A stretch of DNA of 64,000 nt from Falsiroseomonas selenitidurans (lineage in GTDB: Bacteria; Pseudomonadota; Alphaproteobacteria; Acetobacterales; Acetobacteraceae). Numbering within the stretch: position 1 is the stretch's first letter; each line of letters starts with the position of its first letter. Below, piece after piece: positions 1 through 9,818 of the stretch. The notes beneath the pieces were generated by a model. It was not told where the DNA came from and searched no databases. It was given only the letters and a program-made list of their open reading frames with translations. Made by a program: the position numbers and the translations under genes. Where the stretch lies: positions 93,049 to 157,048 of the forward strand of contig NZ_JAAVNE010000007.1 of the NCBI RefSeq assembly GCF_012103215.1, given 5' to 3'.

Positions 1-2
1 TC

Positions 3-2468
3 GAGGAGGCGCTCGGCCGGTCCGCGAAGGGTGCGCGCCATTCCTACGACATGCTGGGGGAGGGCGCGCGCACCGCGGCAGACGCGAAAAAGTACCTGGG
101 TGCCTACCACGCGGCCTGTGCGGCCATCGGCCGCGCGGCGCGGGGTTCGCTGCCGGATCGGCCGGGGCTGTCCGTGAAGCTCTCGGCCATCCACCCGCGG
201 TACGAGGCGGTGTCGCGCGACCGCGTGATGGCGGAGATGGTGCCGGACCTCATCGCGCTGGCCCAGGCGGCGCGCGCCCACGACCTGAACCTGACGCTGG
301 ATGCCGAGGAGGCGGACCGGCTTGAACTGTCGCTCGAGATCTTCGACCGGCTGCTGACGGAGCCGAGCCTGGCGGGCTGGGAAGGGCTGGGCCTTGCCGT
401 GCAGGCCTATCAGAAGCGCGCCGGCGCGGTGGTGTCCTGGCTGGCGGATCGGGCCGCGGCGACCGGGCGGCGGCTGATGGTGCGGCTGGTGAAGGGTGCC
501 TATTGGGATGCCGAGATCAAGCGGGCGCAGGAGCGCGGCCTGGCGGATTTCCCGGTCTGGACGCGCAAGGCGGCAACCGACCTGGCCTGGCTGACCCATG
601 CGGCCGCGCTGCTCGATGTGGCCAGGCAGGGCCGCATCTTTCCCCAATTCGCCACCCACAACGCGGCGAGCATCGCGGAGGCCCTGGCGCTGGCGGCGGC
701 GAAGGGCGTGAACCCGGGGAAATTCGAGTTCCAGCGCCTGCACGGCATGGGCGGGGCGCTGTATGCGAGGCTGGCGGAGAGGCGGCCGGATGTGGCGCTG
801 CGCCTCTACGCGCCGGTCGGCGTGCATGAGGACCTGCTGGCCTATCTGGTGCGGCGCCTGCTGGAAAATGGCGCCAATGGCGGCTTTGTCGCCGCGGTGG
901 CGGATGAGGCTGTGCCGCTGGAGCGGCTGCTGCGGCATCCGTCGGTGGCCTTGTCCGAAGGGCCGCCACGGCATCCGCGGGTGAAGCGCCCCGGCGATCT
1001 CTTCGGCGCGCGGCCGAACAGTCGCGGCGTGGAATTCGGGGAGCGCGCGGCCCTCGCCGCGCTGGTCGCCGCGCGCGATGCGGCGCCGGCGCTGCCGGAT
1101 GTGCCGGCGGTCGATCCGAACGCCGCCATGGCGCGCGCGGAAGCGGCCTTCCCGGGCTGGAACGCGACGCCCGTGGCCCGGCGCGCCGCAATCCTGCGCC
1201 GTGCCGCCGATGCGCTGGAGGCGGGCTCGGGCCGATTCATGGCGGCAATCCAGGAGGAGGGCTTCCGCACGCTGGACGACGCGCTGTCCGAACTGCGGGA
1301 GGCGGTCGATTTCTGTCGCTTCTACGCGGATGAGGCGGTGCGCCTCGGCACCCCCGCTTCGCTGCCCGGCCCGGTCGGGGAGAGCAATGTGCTGAGCCTG
1401 TCCGGGCGCGGCGTGTTCCTGGCGATCTCGCCGTGGAACTTCCCGCTGGCCATCTTCCTGGGCCAGGTGGCGGCGGCGCTGGTGGCGGGGAATGCCGTGG
1501 TGGCGAAGCCGGCGCCGCAGACGCCGCGCATCGCGGGCCTCGCCGCCGCCGTGCTGCATGAGGCGGGGCTGCCACAGGATGCGCTGGTGCTGGTGCCGGG
1601 CGGGCCGGACGTCGGCGCGGCGCTTGTCGCGCATCCGGCGGTGGCGGGCATCGCCTTCACCGGCAGCACGGCGACGGCGCGTGCCATCAACCGCGCGCTG
1701 GCGGCGAAGGACGGGCCGATCGTCCCGCTGATCGCCGAGACCGGCGGGCTGAACGCCATGGTGGTGGATGCGACGGCGCTGCCGGAACAGGTGACGGACG
1801 ACGTGTTGACCAGCGCCTTCCGCTCCGCCGGCCAGCGCTGCTCGGCGCTGCGGCTGCTGTGTGTGCAGGCGGAAGCGGCGGACCGGATGCTGGCGATGAT
1901 CGCCGGCGCGGCGCGCGAACTGCGCCTCGGCGACCCGCGCGACCCCGCCACGCATGTCGGGCCGCTGATCGATGCCGAGGCGAAGGCGCGCATTGAGGCC
2001 TGGCTTGCGACGCTGCCGGATGGCGCGCGGGAGGTGTTTCGCCATCCTGCGGCCGAACCCGCGGCATTCCTGGCGCCGCGCATCGTCGCATTGCGGCGGG
2101 TGGAGGATCTGAATCGCGAAATATTCGGCCCCGTGCTGCATGTGGTGCGCTGGCGCGGGGCGGAGGAGGCGGCGCTGCTGCGGGCGCTGGCCGGCACGGG
2201 CTACGGCCTGACGCTCGGCGTGCAGAGCCGGCGGGCGGGATTTGCCGCGCGCGTCGCGGCGGCGGTGCCGGCGGGCAATGTCTATGTGAACCGCAACATG
2301 GTCGGCGCCGTGGTTGGCAGCCAGCCCTTCGGCGGCCAGGGGCTTTCCGGCACCGGGCCCAAGGCTGGCGGGCCGCATTACCTGCCGCGCTTCATGGTCG
2401 AGAGGGTGATCACGGTGAACACCGCGGCGGCGGGTGGCGATGCGGCGCTGCTGGCGGAAGGCGAATAG
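3..2468 (+). CDS. putA: Bifunctional proline dehydrogenase / delta-1-pyrroline-5-carboxylate dehydrogenase, 5' end outside the window
   Basis: PutA oxidises proline to pyrroline-5-carboxylate with FAD, then to glutamate with NAD. The frame is open from the first codon of the window, so the gene is partial; 821 residues are visible out of the 1000-1300 usual for the family. The proline dehydrogenase part shows SVKLSAIHPRYE, the barrel segment RLVKGAYWDAEIK and FEFQRLHGMG. The aldehyde dehydrogenase part shows SPWNFPLAIF, the NAD-loop GIAFTGST, and the catalytic cysteine in GQRCSALR (visible residue 613). The protein stops soon after the conserved GQGLSGTGPKAGGPHYLPRF, so it has no long C-terminal extra domain. 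Whether an N-terminal DNA-binding domain exists cannot be seen. Confidence 0.97.
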   Translation, partial: EEALGRSAKGARHSYDMLGEGARTAADAKKYLGAYHAACAAIGRAARGSLPDRPGLSVKLSAIHPRYEAVSRDRVMAEMVPDLIALAQAARAHDLNLTLDAEEADRLELSLEIFDRLLTEPSLAGWEGLGLAVQAYQKRAGAVVSWLADRAAATGRRLMVRLVKGAYWDAEIKRAQERGLADFPVWTRKAATDLAWLTHAAALLDVARQGRIFPQFATHNAASIAEALALAAAKGVNPGKFEFQRLHGMGGALYARLAERRPDVALRLYAPVGVHEDLLAYLVRRLLENGANGGFVAAVADEAVPLERLLRHPSVALSEGPPRHPRVKRPGDLFGARPNSRGVEFGERAALAALVAARDAAPALPDVPAVDPNAAMARAEAAFPGWNATPVARRAAILRRAADALEAGSGRFMAAIQEEGFRTLDDALSELREAVDFCRFYADEAVRLGTPASLPGPVGESNVLSLSGRGVFLAISPWNFPLAIFLGQVAAALVAGNAVVAKPAPQTPRIAGLAAAVLHEAGLPQDALVLVPGGPDVGAALVAHPAVAGIAFTGSTATARAINRALAAKDGPIVPLIAETGGLNAMVVDATALPEQVTDDVLTSAFRSAGQRCSALRLLCVQAEAADRMLAMIAGAARELRLGDPRDPATHVGPLIDAEAKARIEAWLATLPDGAREVFRHPAAEPAAFLAPRIVALRRVEDLNREIFGPVLHVVRWRGAEEAALLRALAGTGYGLTLGVQSRRAGFAARVAAAVPAGNVYVNRNMVGAVVGSQPFGGQGLSGTGPKAGGPHYLPRFMVERVITVNTAAAGGDAALLAEGE

Positions 2469-2537
2469 GTCGCTGACAGGCAAGCATATGTCGCATGGGG
2501 GCTAGTATTGCCGCCGCCGCCTGTCACCCTGGTGGCC

Positions 2538-3788
2538 ATGCGCTATTCCGCCCTGGCCCTGCTGCGCCATGCCCTGACCGACAACCGGTCCTGGACTCCC
2601 GCCTGGCGCGAACCCACGCCGAAGTCTGCCTATGACACGATCATCGTCGGTGGCGGCGGGCATGGGCTGGCCACGGCGCATTACCTGGCGAAGGAGCATG
2701 GCCTGACCGATGTGGCGGTGGTGGAGAAGGGCTGGCTGGGTTCCGGCAATGTCGGGCGCAACACCACCATCATCCGCTCCAACTACCTGCTGCCCGGCAA
2801 CACGCCCTTCTACGAGCATTCGATGAAGCTGTGGGAAGGGCTGGAGCAGGACATCAACTACAACGCCATGGTCAGCCAGCGCGGCGTGCTGAACCTGTTC
2901 CATTCGGACAGCCAGCGGGATGCCTATGCCCGCCGCGGCAACGCCATGCGGCTGGCCGGCGTGGATGCGGAATTGCTGGACGCGGCGCAGGTGCGCGCCA
3001 TGGTGCCGGGGCTGGCCATGGAGGGCCGGCGCTTCCCCGTGAAGGGCGGGCTGCTGCAGCGGCGCGGCGGCACGGTGCGGCACGATGCCGTGGCCTGGGG
3101 CTATGCCCGCGCCGCGGATCAGCGCGGCGTGGACCTGCTGCAGAACACGGAGGTCACCGGCATCCGCATCGAGGCGGGACGTGTCCTCGGCGTGGAGACC
3201 ACGCGCGGCTTCATCGGCGCCCAGCGCGTCGGCCTGGCGGTGGCGGGCAACACCTCCCGCGTCGCGGCCATGGCGGGGCTGCGCCTGCCGATCGAAAGCC
3301 ATGTGCTGCAGGCCTTCGTGTCGGAGGCCGTGAAGCCGATGATCCACACCGTCGTCACCTATGGCGCGGGCCACCTCTATGTCAGCCAGTCCGACAAGGG
3401 CGGGCTGGTGTTCGGTGGCGATATCGACGGCTACAATTCCTATGCCCAGCGCGGCAATTTGCCGGTGGTGCACGACGTGATGGAATGCGCGGTGCAGCTG
3501 TTCCCGGCCATGTCGCGGCTGCGCACTCTGCGGCAATGGGGGGGCATCATGGACATGTCGATGGACGGATCGCCGATCATCGACCGCACGCCGATCGACG
3601 GCCTCTTTCTCAATTGCGGCTGGTGCTATGGCGGCTTCAAGGCCACGCCGGCCTCCGGCTGGTGTTTTGCCCACACCATCGCCACCGGGCAGCCGCATGC
3701 GCTGAACGCCGCCTTCCGGCTGGACCGTTTCGCGACGGGCGCCGTGATCGACGAGAAGGGCGCGGGCGCCCAGGCGAATCTGCACTGA
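2538..3788 (+). CDS. soxB: Sarcosine oxidase, beta subunit
   Basis: Catalytic flavoprotein subunit of heterotetrameric sarcosine oxidase, which demethylates sarcosine to glycine and passes the one-carbon unit to tetrahydrofolate. The 416-residue protein matches the family length. It begins MRYSALALLRHAL and has the dinucleotide-binding motif IIVGGGGHGLATAHYLAKEHG near residues 36-56, then the family segment GSGNVGRNTTIIRSNY. A longer reading from a TTG at 2508 is possible, but the ATG at 2538 gives the usual family start. The stop overlaps the soxD start by one base, as expected in a soxBDAG operon. It follows putA by 69 bp, so amino-acid and methylamine catabolism genes are adjacent. Confidence 0.95.
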   Translation: MRYSALALLRHALTDNRSWTPAWREPTPKSAYDTIIVGGGGHGLATAHYLAKEHGLTDVAVVEKGWLGSGNVGRNTTIIRSNYLLPGNTPFYEHSMKLWEGLEQDINYNAMVSQRGVLNLFHSDSQRDAYARRGNAMRLAGVDAELLDAAQVRAMVPGLAMEGRRFPVKGGLLQRRGGTVRHDAVAWGYARAADQRGVDLLQNTEVTGIRIEAGRVLGVETTRGFIGAQRVGLAVAGNTSRVAAMAGLRLPIESHVLQAFVSEAVKPMIHTVVTYGAGHLYVSQSDKGGLVFGGDIDGYNSYAQRGNLPVVHDVMECAVQLFPAMSRLRTLRQWGGIMDMSMDGSPIIDRTPIDGLFLNCGWCYGGFKATPASGWCFAHTIATGQPHALNAAFRLDRFATGAVIDEKGAGAQANLH

Positions 3789-4039
3789 TGCGCATCCTCT
3801 GCCCCTATTGCGGCGACCGCGACGCGGCCGAATTCACCACCATCGGCAGCGCCCCGCCGCCGCGCCCCGCACCGGATGCACCGATGGCGGAATGGCACGC
3901 CTTCCTGCACCTGCGCGACAACCCCGCCGGGCTGCATGCGGAATTGTGGCAGCACAGCCAGGGCTGCCGGCAATGGCTGCGGGTGATGCGCGACACGCGC
4001 AGCCACGCCGTGGCCGGTGCCGAGGCCTGCCGGTCATGA
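3788..4039 (+). CDS. soxD: Sarcosine oxidase, delta subunit
   Basis: Small zinc-binding subunit (83 residues) of tetrameric sarcosine oxidase. The zinc ligands expected for the family are visible: CPYCG at residues 5-9, and the histidine and cysteine of WQHSQGCRQW in the second half. The ATG shares one base with the soxB stop (TGATG), and its own stop overlaps the soxA start (ATGA), so the three genes are probably translationally coupled. The family has no enzymatic role of its own and is needed for assembly of the complex. Length and position leave little doubt. Confidence 0.93.
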   Translation: MRILCPYCGDRDAAEFTTIGSAPPPRPAPDAPMAEWHAFLHLRDNPAGLHAELWQHSQGCRQWLRVMRDTRSHAVAGAEACRS

Positions 4040-6957
4040 CGCGGCTGGCCAGCGGCGGGCGCATCGACCGCGCGCAGACCCTGCGCTTCAGCTTCGACGG
4101 CACGCCCTACACCGGCCAGGCCGGCGATACCCTGGCCTCCGCCCTGCTCGCCAATGGCGTGCGGCTGGTCGGGCGGTCCTTCAAGTACCACCGCCCGCGC
4201 GGCATCTGGGGCCTGGGGGCGGAGGAGCCGAACGCGCTGGTGGAACTGCGCGAAGGGGCGCGCCGGGAGCCCAACACGCGGGCCACCACGGCGGAACTGT
4301 TCGAGGGCCTGGCCGCGCGCAGCCAGAACCGCTGGCCGAGCCTGCGCTTCGACGTGCAGGCCGTGAACGGGCTGTTCGGCCCGATCCTCTCGGCCGGCTT
4401 CTACTACAAGACCTTCATGTGGCCGGCTTCCTTCTGGGAGAAGGTGTACGAGCCGCTGATCCGCCGTGCCGCCGGCCTCGGCCGCGCGCCGGAGGAAGTC
4501 GACCCCGATGCGTATGAGCGCATGCACGCCCATTGCGACGTGCTGGTGATCGGCGCCGGCCCGGCGGGGCTGGCCGCGGCGCTCGCCGCCGCGCGCAGCG
4601 GCGCGCGGGTGATCCTGGCGGATGAGGATGCGGAGCCCGGTGGCCGCCTGCTGGCGGACCGGCAGGAGATCGGCGGCCTGCCGGCGGCGGATTGGGCGGC
4701 GCAGGTGCTGGCGGAACTCGCCGGCTTCCGCGACGTGACGCTGCTGCCGCGCACCACGGTCTTCGGCGCCTTCGACCACGGCACCTATGGCGCCGTGCAG
4801 CGCGTGGCGGACCATCTGGCCACGCCGCCGGAGGGGACGCCGCGGCAGCGCGGCTGGACCATCGTGGCGCGGCGCGCCGTGCTGGCGGCCGGCGCGGTGG
4901 AACGGCCCATCGCCTTTGCGGGCAATGACCGCCCCGGCGTGATGTCGGCCGCCGCGGTGCGCGGCTACCTCAACCGCTATGCGGTGCTGCCTGGCCGGCG
5001 CGCCGTGGTCTTCACCGCCGGCGACGATGGCTGGCGCAGCGCCGCGGACCTGCTGGCGGCCGGCGCGGAGGTGACGGTGGTGGAGGCGCGGGATGCCGTC
5101 GCCCCCGCCATCGCCGAGGCCGCGCGCGGTGCCCGACAGATCCTGGGCGCCCGGGTCGCGGGCACCGCCGGCGGGCTGGGCCTGGCCGGCGTCACGCTCA
5201 CCGACGGGCAGCGCCTCCCGGCGGACCTGCTGGCCGTCGCGGGCGGCTGGAATCCGCTGCTGAACCTCTCCGGGCACCATGGCGCGCGGCCGCGCTGGGA
5301 TGACGCGCTGCTGGCCTTCGTGCCGGATGCCGCGCCGCCCGGCATGGCGGTGGCCGGCGCCGCCGCGGGGCGGATGACGCTGGCCGCCTGCCTGGCCGAT
5401 GGCGCCGCGGCCGGGCTACGCGCGGCGGAGGAGGCCGGCCATCCCGGCCAGCCTCTGGCGCTGCCGCGCGCCGATGACGAACCCGCCGGGCTGCGCGCGC
5501 TGTTCCATGTGCCCGGCCGCGGCAAGGCCTTCGTCGATTTCCAGCACGACGTCACCGCCGACGACATCGCGCTGGCGGCGCGGGAGGGATTCCGCAGCGT
5601 CGAGCATGCCAAGCGCTACACCACGCTCGGCATGGCCACCGACCAGGGCCGCACCTCCAATGTCACCGGTCTGGCGATCCTGGCGGCGGCGACGGGGCGC
5701 AGCATCGCGGAGACCGGCACCACCCTGTTCCGCCCGCCCTACACGCCGGTGGCGATCGGCGCCCTGGCCGGCCACCAGACCGGGCGCGACTTCCGCCCCA
5801 CGCGGCGGACGCCGCTGCACGGCTGGGCCGCCGGGCAGGGCGCCAGCTTCGTCGAATCCGGCGCCTGGCTGCGCGCCGAATGGTATGCCCGCCCCGGTGA
5901 GCGCGGCTGGCGCGACAGCGTGGACCGGGAGGCGCAGGCGGTGCGCCGCGATGTCGGCTTCTGCGACGTCTCGACGCTCGGCAAGATCGAGGTGGTGGGT
6001 CCGGATGCGGCGGCGCTGCTCGACCTGGTCTATGCCAACGACATCGCCAGCCTGAAGCCCGGCCGCATCCGCTACGGCGTGATGCTGCGGGAGGATGGCT
6101 TCGTCTTCGACGACGGCACCTGCGCGCGCTTCGCCCCCGACCGCTTCCTGCTGACCACGACGACCGCGAATGCGGCGCGGGTGCTGCAGCATCTGGAGTA
6201 TGCCCACCAGGTGCTGCGGCCTTCGCTCACGGTCGCGCTGCTGTCGGTCACCGATGCCTGGGCGCAGGTCTCGCTGGCCGGGCCGCGTGCCCGCACCGTG
6301 CTGGGCGGGCTGCTGCCGGGCGTGGCGCTGGGCAACGAGGCCTTCCCGCACATGTCCTGCGCCGAGGTGGTGCTGGAGGGCGGCATGCCCGCGCGGCTGT
6401 ACCGCCTCTCCTTCTCCGGCGAACTGGCCTATGAGATCGGCGTGCCACCGGATGCGGCGGCGGCGCTGGCCGACCGGCTGCTGGCCGCCGGCGCCACGCC
6501 CTATGGGACGGAGGCGCTGGGCGTGCTGCGGATCGAGAAGGGGCATGTCGGCGGCGGCGAACTGAACGGCCAGACCACCGCGGGCGATCTCGGCCTGGGG
6601 CGGATGCTGTCGCGGCGCAAGGATTTCATCGGCCGCGCCCTGGCGCAGCGCCCGGCACTGGTCGATCCGGCGCGGCTGGTGCTGGTCGGGCTGCTGGCGG
6701 GGGCGGTGCTGCGCGGCGGGTCGCATCTGCTGGCGCCGGGGGCGCCGGCCACCACGGCGCATGATCTGGGCCATGTCACCTCCGCCTGCTGGTCGCCGCA
6801 TCTGGGGCGGATGATCGGCCTGGCGCTGCTGGCCGAGGGGCGGTCGCGCATCGGCACGCGGATCCGCGTGCACGACCCGCTGCGCGGCGGCGATACGGAG
6901 GCGGAGGTGGTGGAGCCGGTGTTCATCGACCGCGAAGGGCTGCGCAGCCGTGGCTGA
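4036..6957 (+). CDS. soxA: Sarcosine oxidase, alpha subunit
   Basis: Largest subunit (973 residues) of tetrameric sarcosine oxidase. It carries the NAD site and the channel to the tetrahydrofolate-binding domain. In order: an N-terminal ferredoxin-fold-like segment (FDGTPYTGQAGDTLASALLANG), an FAD/NAD Rossmann domain with DVLVIGAGPAGLAAA near residue 170, and a C-terminal aminomethyltransferase (GcvT-like) domain from about residue 610 with the family segment VGFCDVSTLGKIEV. The frame is open upstream of 4036, but the ATG there overlaps the soxD stop and gives the normal start (MTRLASGGRI). It overlaps soxG by 8 bases at its end. Confidence 0.95.
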   Translation: MTRLASGGRIDRAQTLRFSFDGTPYTGQAGDTLASALLANGVRLVGRSFKYHRPRGIWGLGAEEPNALVELREGARREPNTRATTAELFEGLAARSQNRWPSLRFDVQAVNGLFGPILSAGFYYKTFMWPASFWEKVYEPLIRRAAGLGRAPEEVDPDAYERMHAHCDVLVIGAGPAGLAAALAAARSGARVILADEDAEPGGRLLADRQEIGGLPAADWAAQVLAELAGFRDVTLLPRTTVFGAFDHGTYGAVQRVADHLATPPEGTPRQRGWTIVARRAVLAAGAVERPIAFAGNDRPGVMSAAAVRGYLNRYAVLPGRRAVVFTAGDDGWRSAADLLAAGAEVTVVEARDAVAPAIAEAARGARQILGARVAGTAGGLGLAGVTLTDGQRLPADLLAVAGGWNPLLNLSGHHGARPRWDDALLAFVPDAAPPGMAVAGAAAGRMTLAACLADGAAAGLRAAEEAGHPGQPLALPRADDEPAGLRALFHVPGRGKAFVDFQHDVTADDIALAAREGFRSVEHAKRYTTLGMATDQGRTSNVTGLAILAAATGRSIAETGTTLFRPPYTPVAIGALAGHQTGRDFRPTRRTPLHGWAAGQGASFVESGAWLRAEWYARPGERGWRDSVDREAQAVRRDVGFCDVSTLGKIEVVGPDAAALLDLVYANDIASLKPGRIRYGVMLREDGFVFDDGTCARFAPDRFLLTTTTANAARVLQHLEYAHQVLRPSLTVALLSVTDAWAQVSLAGPRARTVLGGLLPGVALGNEAFPHMSCAEVVLEGGMPARLYRLSFSGELAYEIGVPPDAAAALADRLLAAGATPYGTEALGVLRIEKGHVGGGELNGQTTAGDLGLGRMLSRRKDFIGRALAQRPALVDPARLVLVGLLAGAVLRGGSHLLAPGAPATTAHDLGHVTSACWSPHLGRMIGLALLAEGRSRIGTRIRVHDPLRGGDTEAEVVEPVFIDREGLRSRG

Positions 6958-7495
6958 GCAGGTCCTGGAAGGGCTGCGCGCCCCGCCGGCGCCGGCGGCA
7001 CCGCGGGTCACGCTGCGCGAGCTGACCGGCTGCACGCTGACGGCGCTGCACGGGCCACAGGGCCTGCTGGCCGGCCTGCCGCAGCGCCCCGGCTGGGCGG
7101 CGCTGCCAGGCGGCACGGCGATCTGGACGGCGCCCGGCCAATGGCTGTGGATGGGCGTGCCGCCGCCCGTGCCGCCGGCACACGCCACGCCGCTCAACGG
7201 CGCCCGCTGCCTGCTGGAACTGGACGGCCCGCTGGCGACGGAACTGCTGGCCACGCTGCTGCCGATCGACCTGCATCGGCGCGCCTTCCCGCATGGCGCC
7301 GCGGCCGCGACGCAGGGGGCGCATGTGCCGCTGCTGGTCTGGCGCGCGGCCAACGCCTTCCGCCTGGCCTGCTACCGCAGCTATGGCCTGGCGCTGGCCG
7401 GCGCGCTGGTGGCGGCGGGGCGCGGCCGGGCGCTGGCCTATGCCGGCGCCACCCCCTGGGCGCCAGAGCCCGCTGCACCGGCCGATGCGGCCTGA
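6950..7495 (+). CDS. soxG: Sarcosine oxidase, gamma subunit
   Basis: The 181-residue gamma subunit completes the soxBDAG set. It is the least conserved subunit and the call rests mainly on position, length and fold-level resemblance to the GcvT-like gamma family. Segments such as CLLELDGPLATELLATLLPIDL and the closing RSYGLALAGALVAAGR fit. It starts with GTG at 6950, overlapping the soxA stop by 8 bases. The downstream phosphopantetheinyl transferase begins 11 bases before its stop. Confidence 0.85.
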   Translation: MAEQVLEGLRAPPAPAAPRVTLRELTGCTLTALHGPQGLLAGLPQRPGWAALPGGTAIWTAPGQWLWMGVPPPVPPAHATPLNGARCLLELDGPLATELLATLLPIDLHRRAFPHGAAAATQGAHVPLLVWRAANAFRLACYRSYGLALAGALVAAGRGRALAYAGATPWAPEPAAPADAA

Positions 7496-8165
7496 AGCGC
7501 GTGGGCGCGGCCTGGTCCGGCTGCGCTGGTGGCGGCCGGATGCGGTGGATGCCGCCACCCTTGTCGCCTGGCACGCCACGCTGGACGCGGCCGAGCAGGC
7601 GGCCGCCGCGCGCTTCCGCTTCGCCGCCGACCGCCACGCCTATATCGCCGCGCATGCGCTGGCCCGGCAGATGCTGAGCGCCGCCGGCGGCCTGCCACCC
7701 GAGGCCTGGCGCTTCACCCGCACCGCCGCCGGCAAGCCGGAGCTGGAGGCGGCGCACGGGATGCCCTGGCTGCGCTTCAACCTCTCCCACACCCGCACGC
7801 TGGTCGCCTGCGCCACCACGGCGCGGGACGATCTCGGGCTGGATGTGGAGGATGTGGCGCGCGCCCCCGCCAGCCCCGCCCTCGCGCAGCGCTATTTCGC
7901 GGCGGAGGAGGCGGCGCTGCTGGCGGCGCTGCCGCAGGACCGGCGGCACGAGGCCTTCCTGCGGATCTGGACGCTGAAGGAGGCCTTCGTGAAGGCGACG
8001 GGCGCGGGCATCGCCCTGGGGCTGGATCGCTTCGCCGTGGCGCTGGACCCGCCGCGCCTGTGCCGCCTGCCGGCGGAGGCCGGGGCGCTGGGCGATTGGC
8101 GCTTCCTGCAATGGCAGCCGACGCGCTCGCACATCCTGGCGATGGCGCTGCGCCGCGCCCTATAG
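7485..8165 (+). CDS. 4'-phosphopantetheinyl transferase, Sfp type
   Basis: Transfers the phosphopantetheine arm of coenzyme A to a carrier-protein serine. The 226-residue length is usual for Sfp-type enzymes. The three family motifs are visible: FNLSHT, the magnesium-binding LGLDVEDV, and FLRIWTLKEAFVKATGAG. The frame is open to 7293 inside soxG, but the ATG at 7485, overlapping the soxG stop by 11 bases, gives a natural start (MRPEARGRG). No polyketide, peptide-synthetase or carrier gene is in the window, so its partner is unknown. It may serve an aminoadipate-type or fatty-acid carrier elsewhere. Being coupled to the sarcosine oxidase operon is unusual. Its stop overlaps the stop of the convergent gene. 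Confidence 0.9.
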   Translation: MRPEARGRGLVRLRWWRPDAVDAATLVAWHATLDAAEQAAAARFRFAADRHAYIAAHALARQMLSAAGGLPPEAWRFTRTAAGKPELEAAHGMPWLRFNLSHTRTLVACATTARDDLGLDVEDVARAPASPALAQRYFAAEEAALLAALPQDRRHEAFLRIWTLKEAFVKATGAGIALGLDRFAVALDPPRLCRLPAEAGALGDWRFLQWQPTRSHILAMALRRAL

Positions 8166-9683
8166 CTGCGATTCGATCGGCAGCCAGCGCAGCACCGTCG
8201 CCATGGCGCGGCGGCGCAGCGAGGCATCAGGCTCCTCCCGCAGCGTGACCGCGCCGCGATCGCCACCCTGCCCCGTCCAGGTCAGCCGCCCCGCTTCCAG
8301 CCCCAGCCTCCAGCTGCGCGCCGGGTGGGCCAGGCGGGCATGTTCCTCCCGCAATTCCTGCGCCAGGGTCGGGTGGTGGACGAAGGCGCCCATTTCCGTG
8401 TTCAGCGCGGCGGAGCGCGGATCGAGGTTGAAGGAGCCGACGAAGATCGGCCCGTCATCCACCACGAAGGCCTTGGTGTGCAGGCTGGCACCGCGGGAGC
8501 CGAAGACGCTGGTATCCTCGTCCTCGCCCGAAGGCTTCAGCTCGAACAGCGAAACCCCGGCCCGCAACAGGGGCTCGCGGTACTTGGCGTAGCCGCCATG
8601 CACCGCCACCACATCCGTCGCGGCGAGGGAATTGGTGACGACGGACACCTTCACCCCGCGCGCCACCATCTCCAGCAGCAGCGCCAGCCCGGCCTGGCCG
8701 GGCACGAAATAGGGCGAGATCAGCAGCGCTTCCCGCTGCGCGCGGCGGAGCGCATCGGCGATCTCCGGCGCGATGCCGCCGGCGGCGCGGGCCAGGCGGC
8801 GGGCGGCGAGGCCCTTCTTCGCCTTCTGCGGCGGGTCCGCCACCACCTCCACCATCCCCGGCTGCACGGCAACCATGCCCCGCAGCAGGTGGGAGACAGC
8901 GCTGCGCAGCTGCCCCAGATGCGCCAGGTAGCGCTGCGCCTCCGGCGCCGCCTGGGCCTCCGCCAGCGTGCCGCGCAGCCGCGCCAGGCCGCGGTGCCGG
9001 CCCTCGGTCTGGCAGACCTCGGCGGCGGGGCGCGCCAGGCTGCTGGCCCAGTAGCGCTCGAACACCTTGCGGTGGCCCTCTGCCGCGGCGCCGGCCAGCA
9101 CCAGGTCCATGTCGCGGAAATTGAACTCCTCCGCCTCGGCGCCGAAGTACGCGTCGCCCAGATTGCGGCCGCCGGCGATCGCCACGCCGGCATCGGCGAT
9201 CCAGGCCTTGTTGTGCATGCGGCGGTTCAGGTGCCAGCCGCCGAACAGCATCTCCAGCAGGAAGCCGGCGCGGCCGAACATCCGCCAGCGCGTGCCGTTG
9301 AACAGCCGCACCTCGATCCCCGGATGTGAATCCAGGGCCGACAGCACGCGTTCCCGCCCCAGGGCATAGGCGTCGTCCAGCAGCAGGCGCACGCGCACGC
9401 CGCGATCGGCGGCGTCCAGCACCTCCCCGGCCAGCAGCCGGCCGGTCACGTCGCCGTGCCACATGTAGTATTGCAGATCCAGCCTGTGCTGGGCGGCGCG
9501 GGCGGTGGCCACGCGCACGGCGAAGGCGTCCAGCCCCTCCCGCAGCAGGGCGGCGCCGGCGGGCGCGCCCAGCCGGTCCAGCACCTGGTGCAGCGCCTGG
9601 CCCAGGCCCAGCCTGGCCTCCGGATCCGGCGCATGGCCGGTGGGGCGCAGCACGGGCGCGGCCTGCATCGCCTGGTCTGGCAT
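8160..9683 (-). CDS. Phospholipase D-like / cardiolipin synthase family protein
   Basis: A 507-residue protein of the phospholipase D superfamily with two HxKxxxxD motifs: HNKAWIAD followed by GGRNLGDAYF, and HTKAFVVD followed by GSFNLDPRS. This arrangement, a cytosolic-looking N-terminus and the length resemble the ClsB/ClsC branch of cardiolipin synthases. The start at 9683 is chosen because AGGAGAAG precedes the ATG at good distance; a longer form from 9734 is possible. The gene for an endonuclease/exonuclease/phosphatase-family protein lies 135 bp upstream on the same strand. That pairing recalls the E. coli ybhO-ybhP neighbourhood and supports a lipid role. Transphosphatidylation is inferred, not shown. 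Confidence 0.85.
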   Translation of the reverse strand: MPDQAMQAAPVLRPTGHAPDPEARLGLGQALHQVLDRLGAPAGAALLREGLDAFAVRVATARAAQHRLDLQYYMWHGDVTGRLLAGEVLDAADRGVRVRLLLDDAYALGRERVLSALDSHPGIEVRLFNGTRWRMFGRAGFLLEMLFGGWHLNRRMHNKAWIADAGVAIAGGRNLGDAYFGAEAEEFNFRDMDLVLAGAAAEGHRKVFERYWASSLARPAAEVCQTEGRHRGLARLRGTLAEAQAAPEAQRYLAHLGQLRSAVSHLLRGMVAVQPGMVEVVADPPQKAKKGLAARRLARAAGGIAPEIADALRRAQREALLISPYFVPGQAGLALLLEMVARGVKVSVVTNSLAATDVVAVHGGYAKYREPLLRAGVSLFELKPSGEDEDTSVFGSRGASLHTKAFVVDDGPIFVGSFNLDPRSAALNTEMGAFVHHPTLAQELREEHARLAHPARSWRLGLEAGRLTWTGQGGDRGAVTLREEPDASLRRRAMATVLRWLPIESQL

Positions 9684-9818
9684 GCTTCTCCTCTCTCCCA
9701 CCCGGCAGGTGGCGATCTGCCCTTGGTCAGGCAAGTCGGGCCCGAAGCAAGCGAACGGCGCGGCGCCGCGCCGGTTCGGCCGGCCGACGCGGTCGTGACC
9801 GTTACGGAACAGCCCCGT

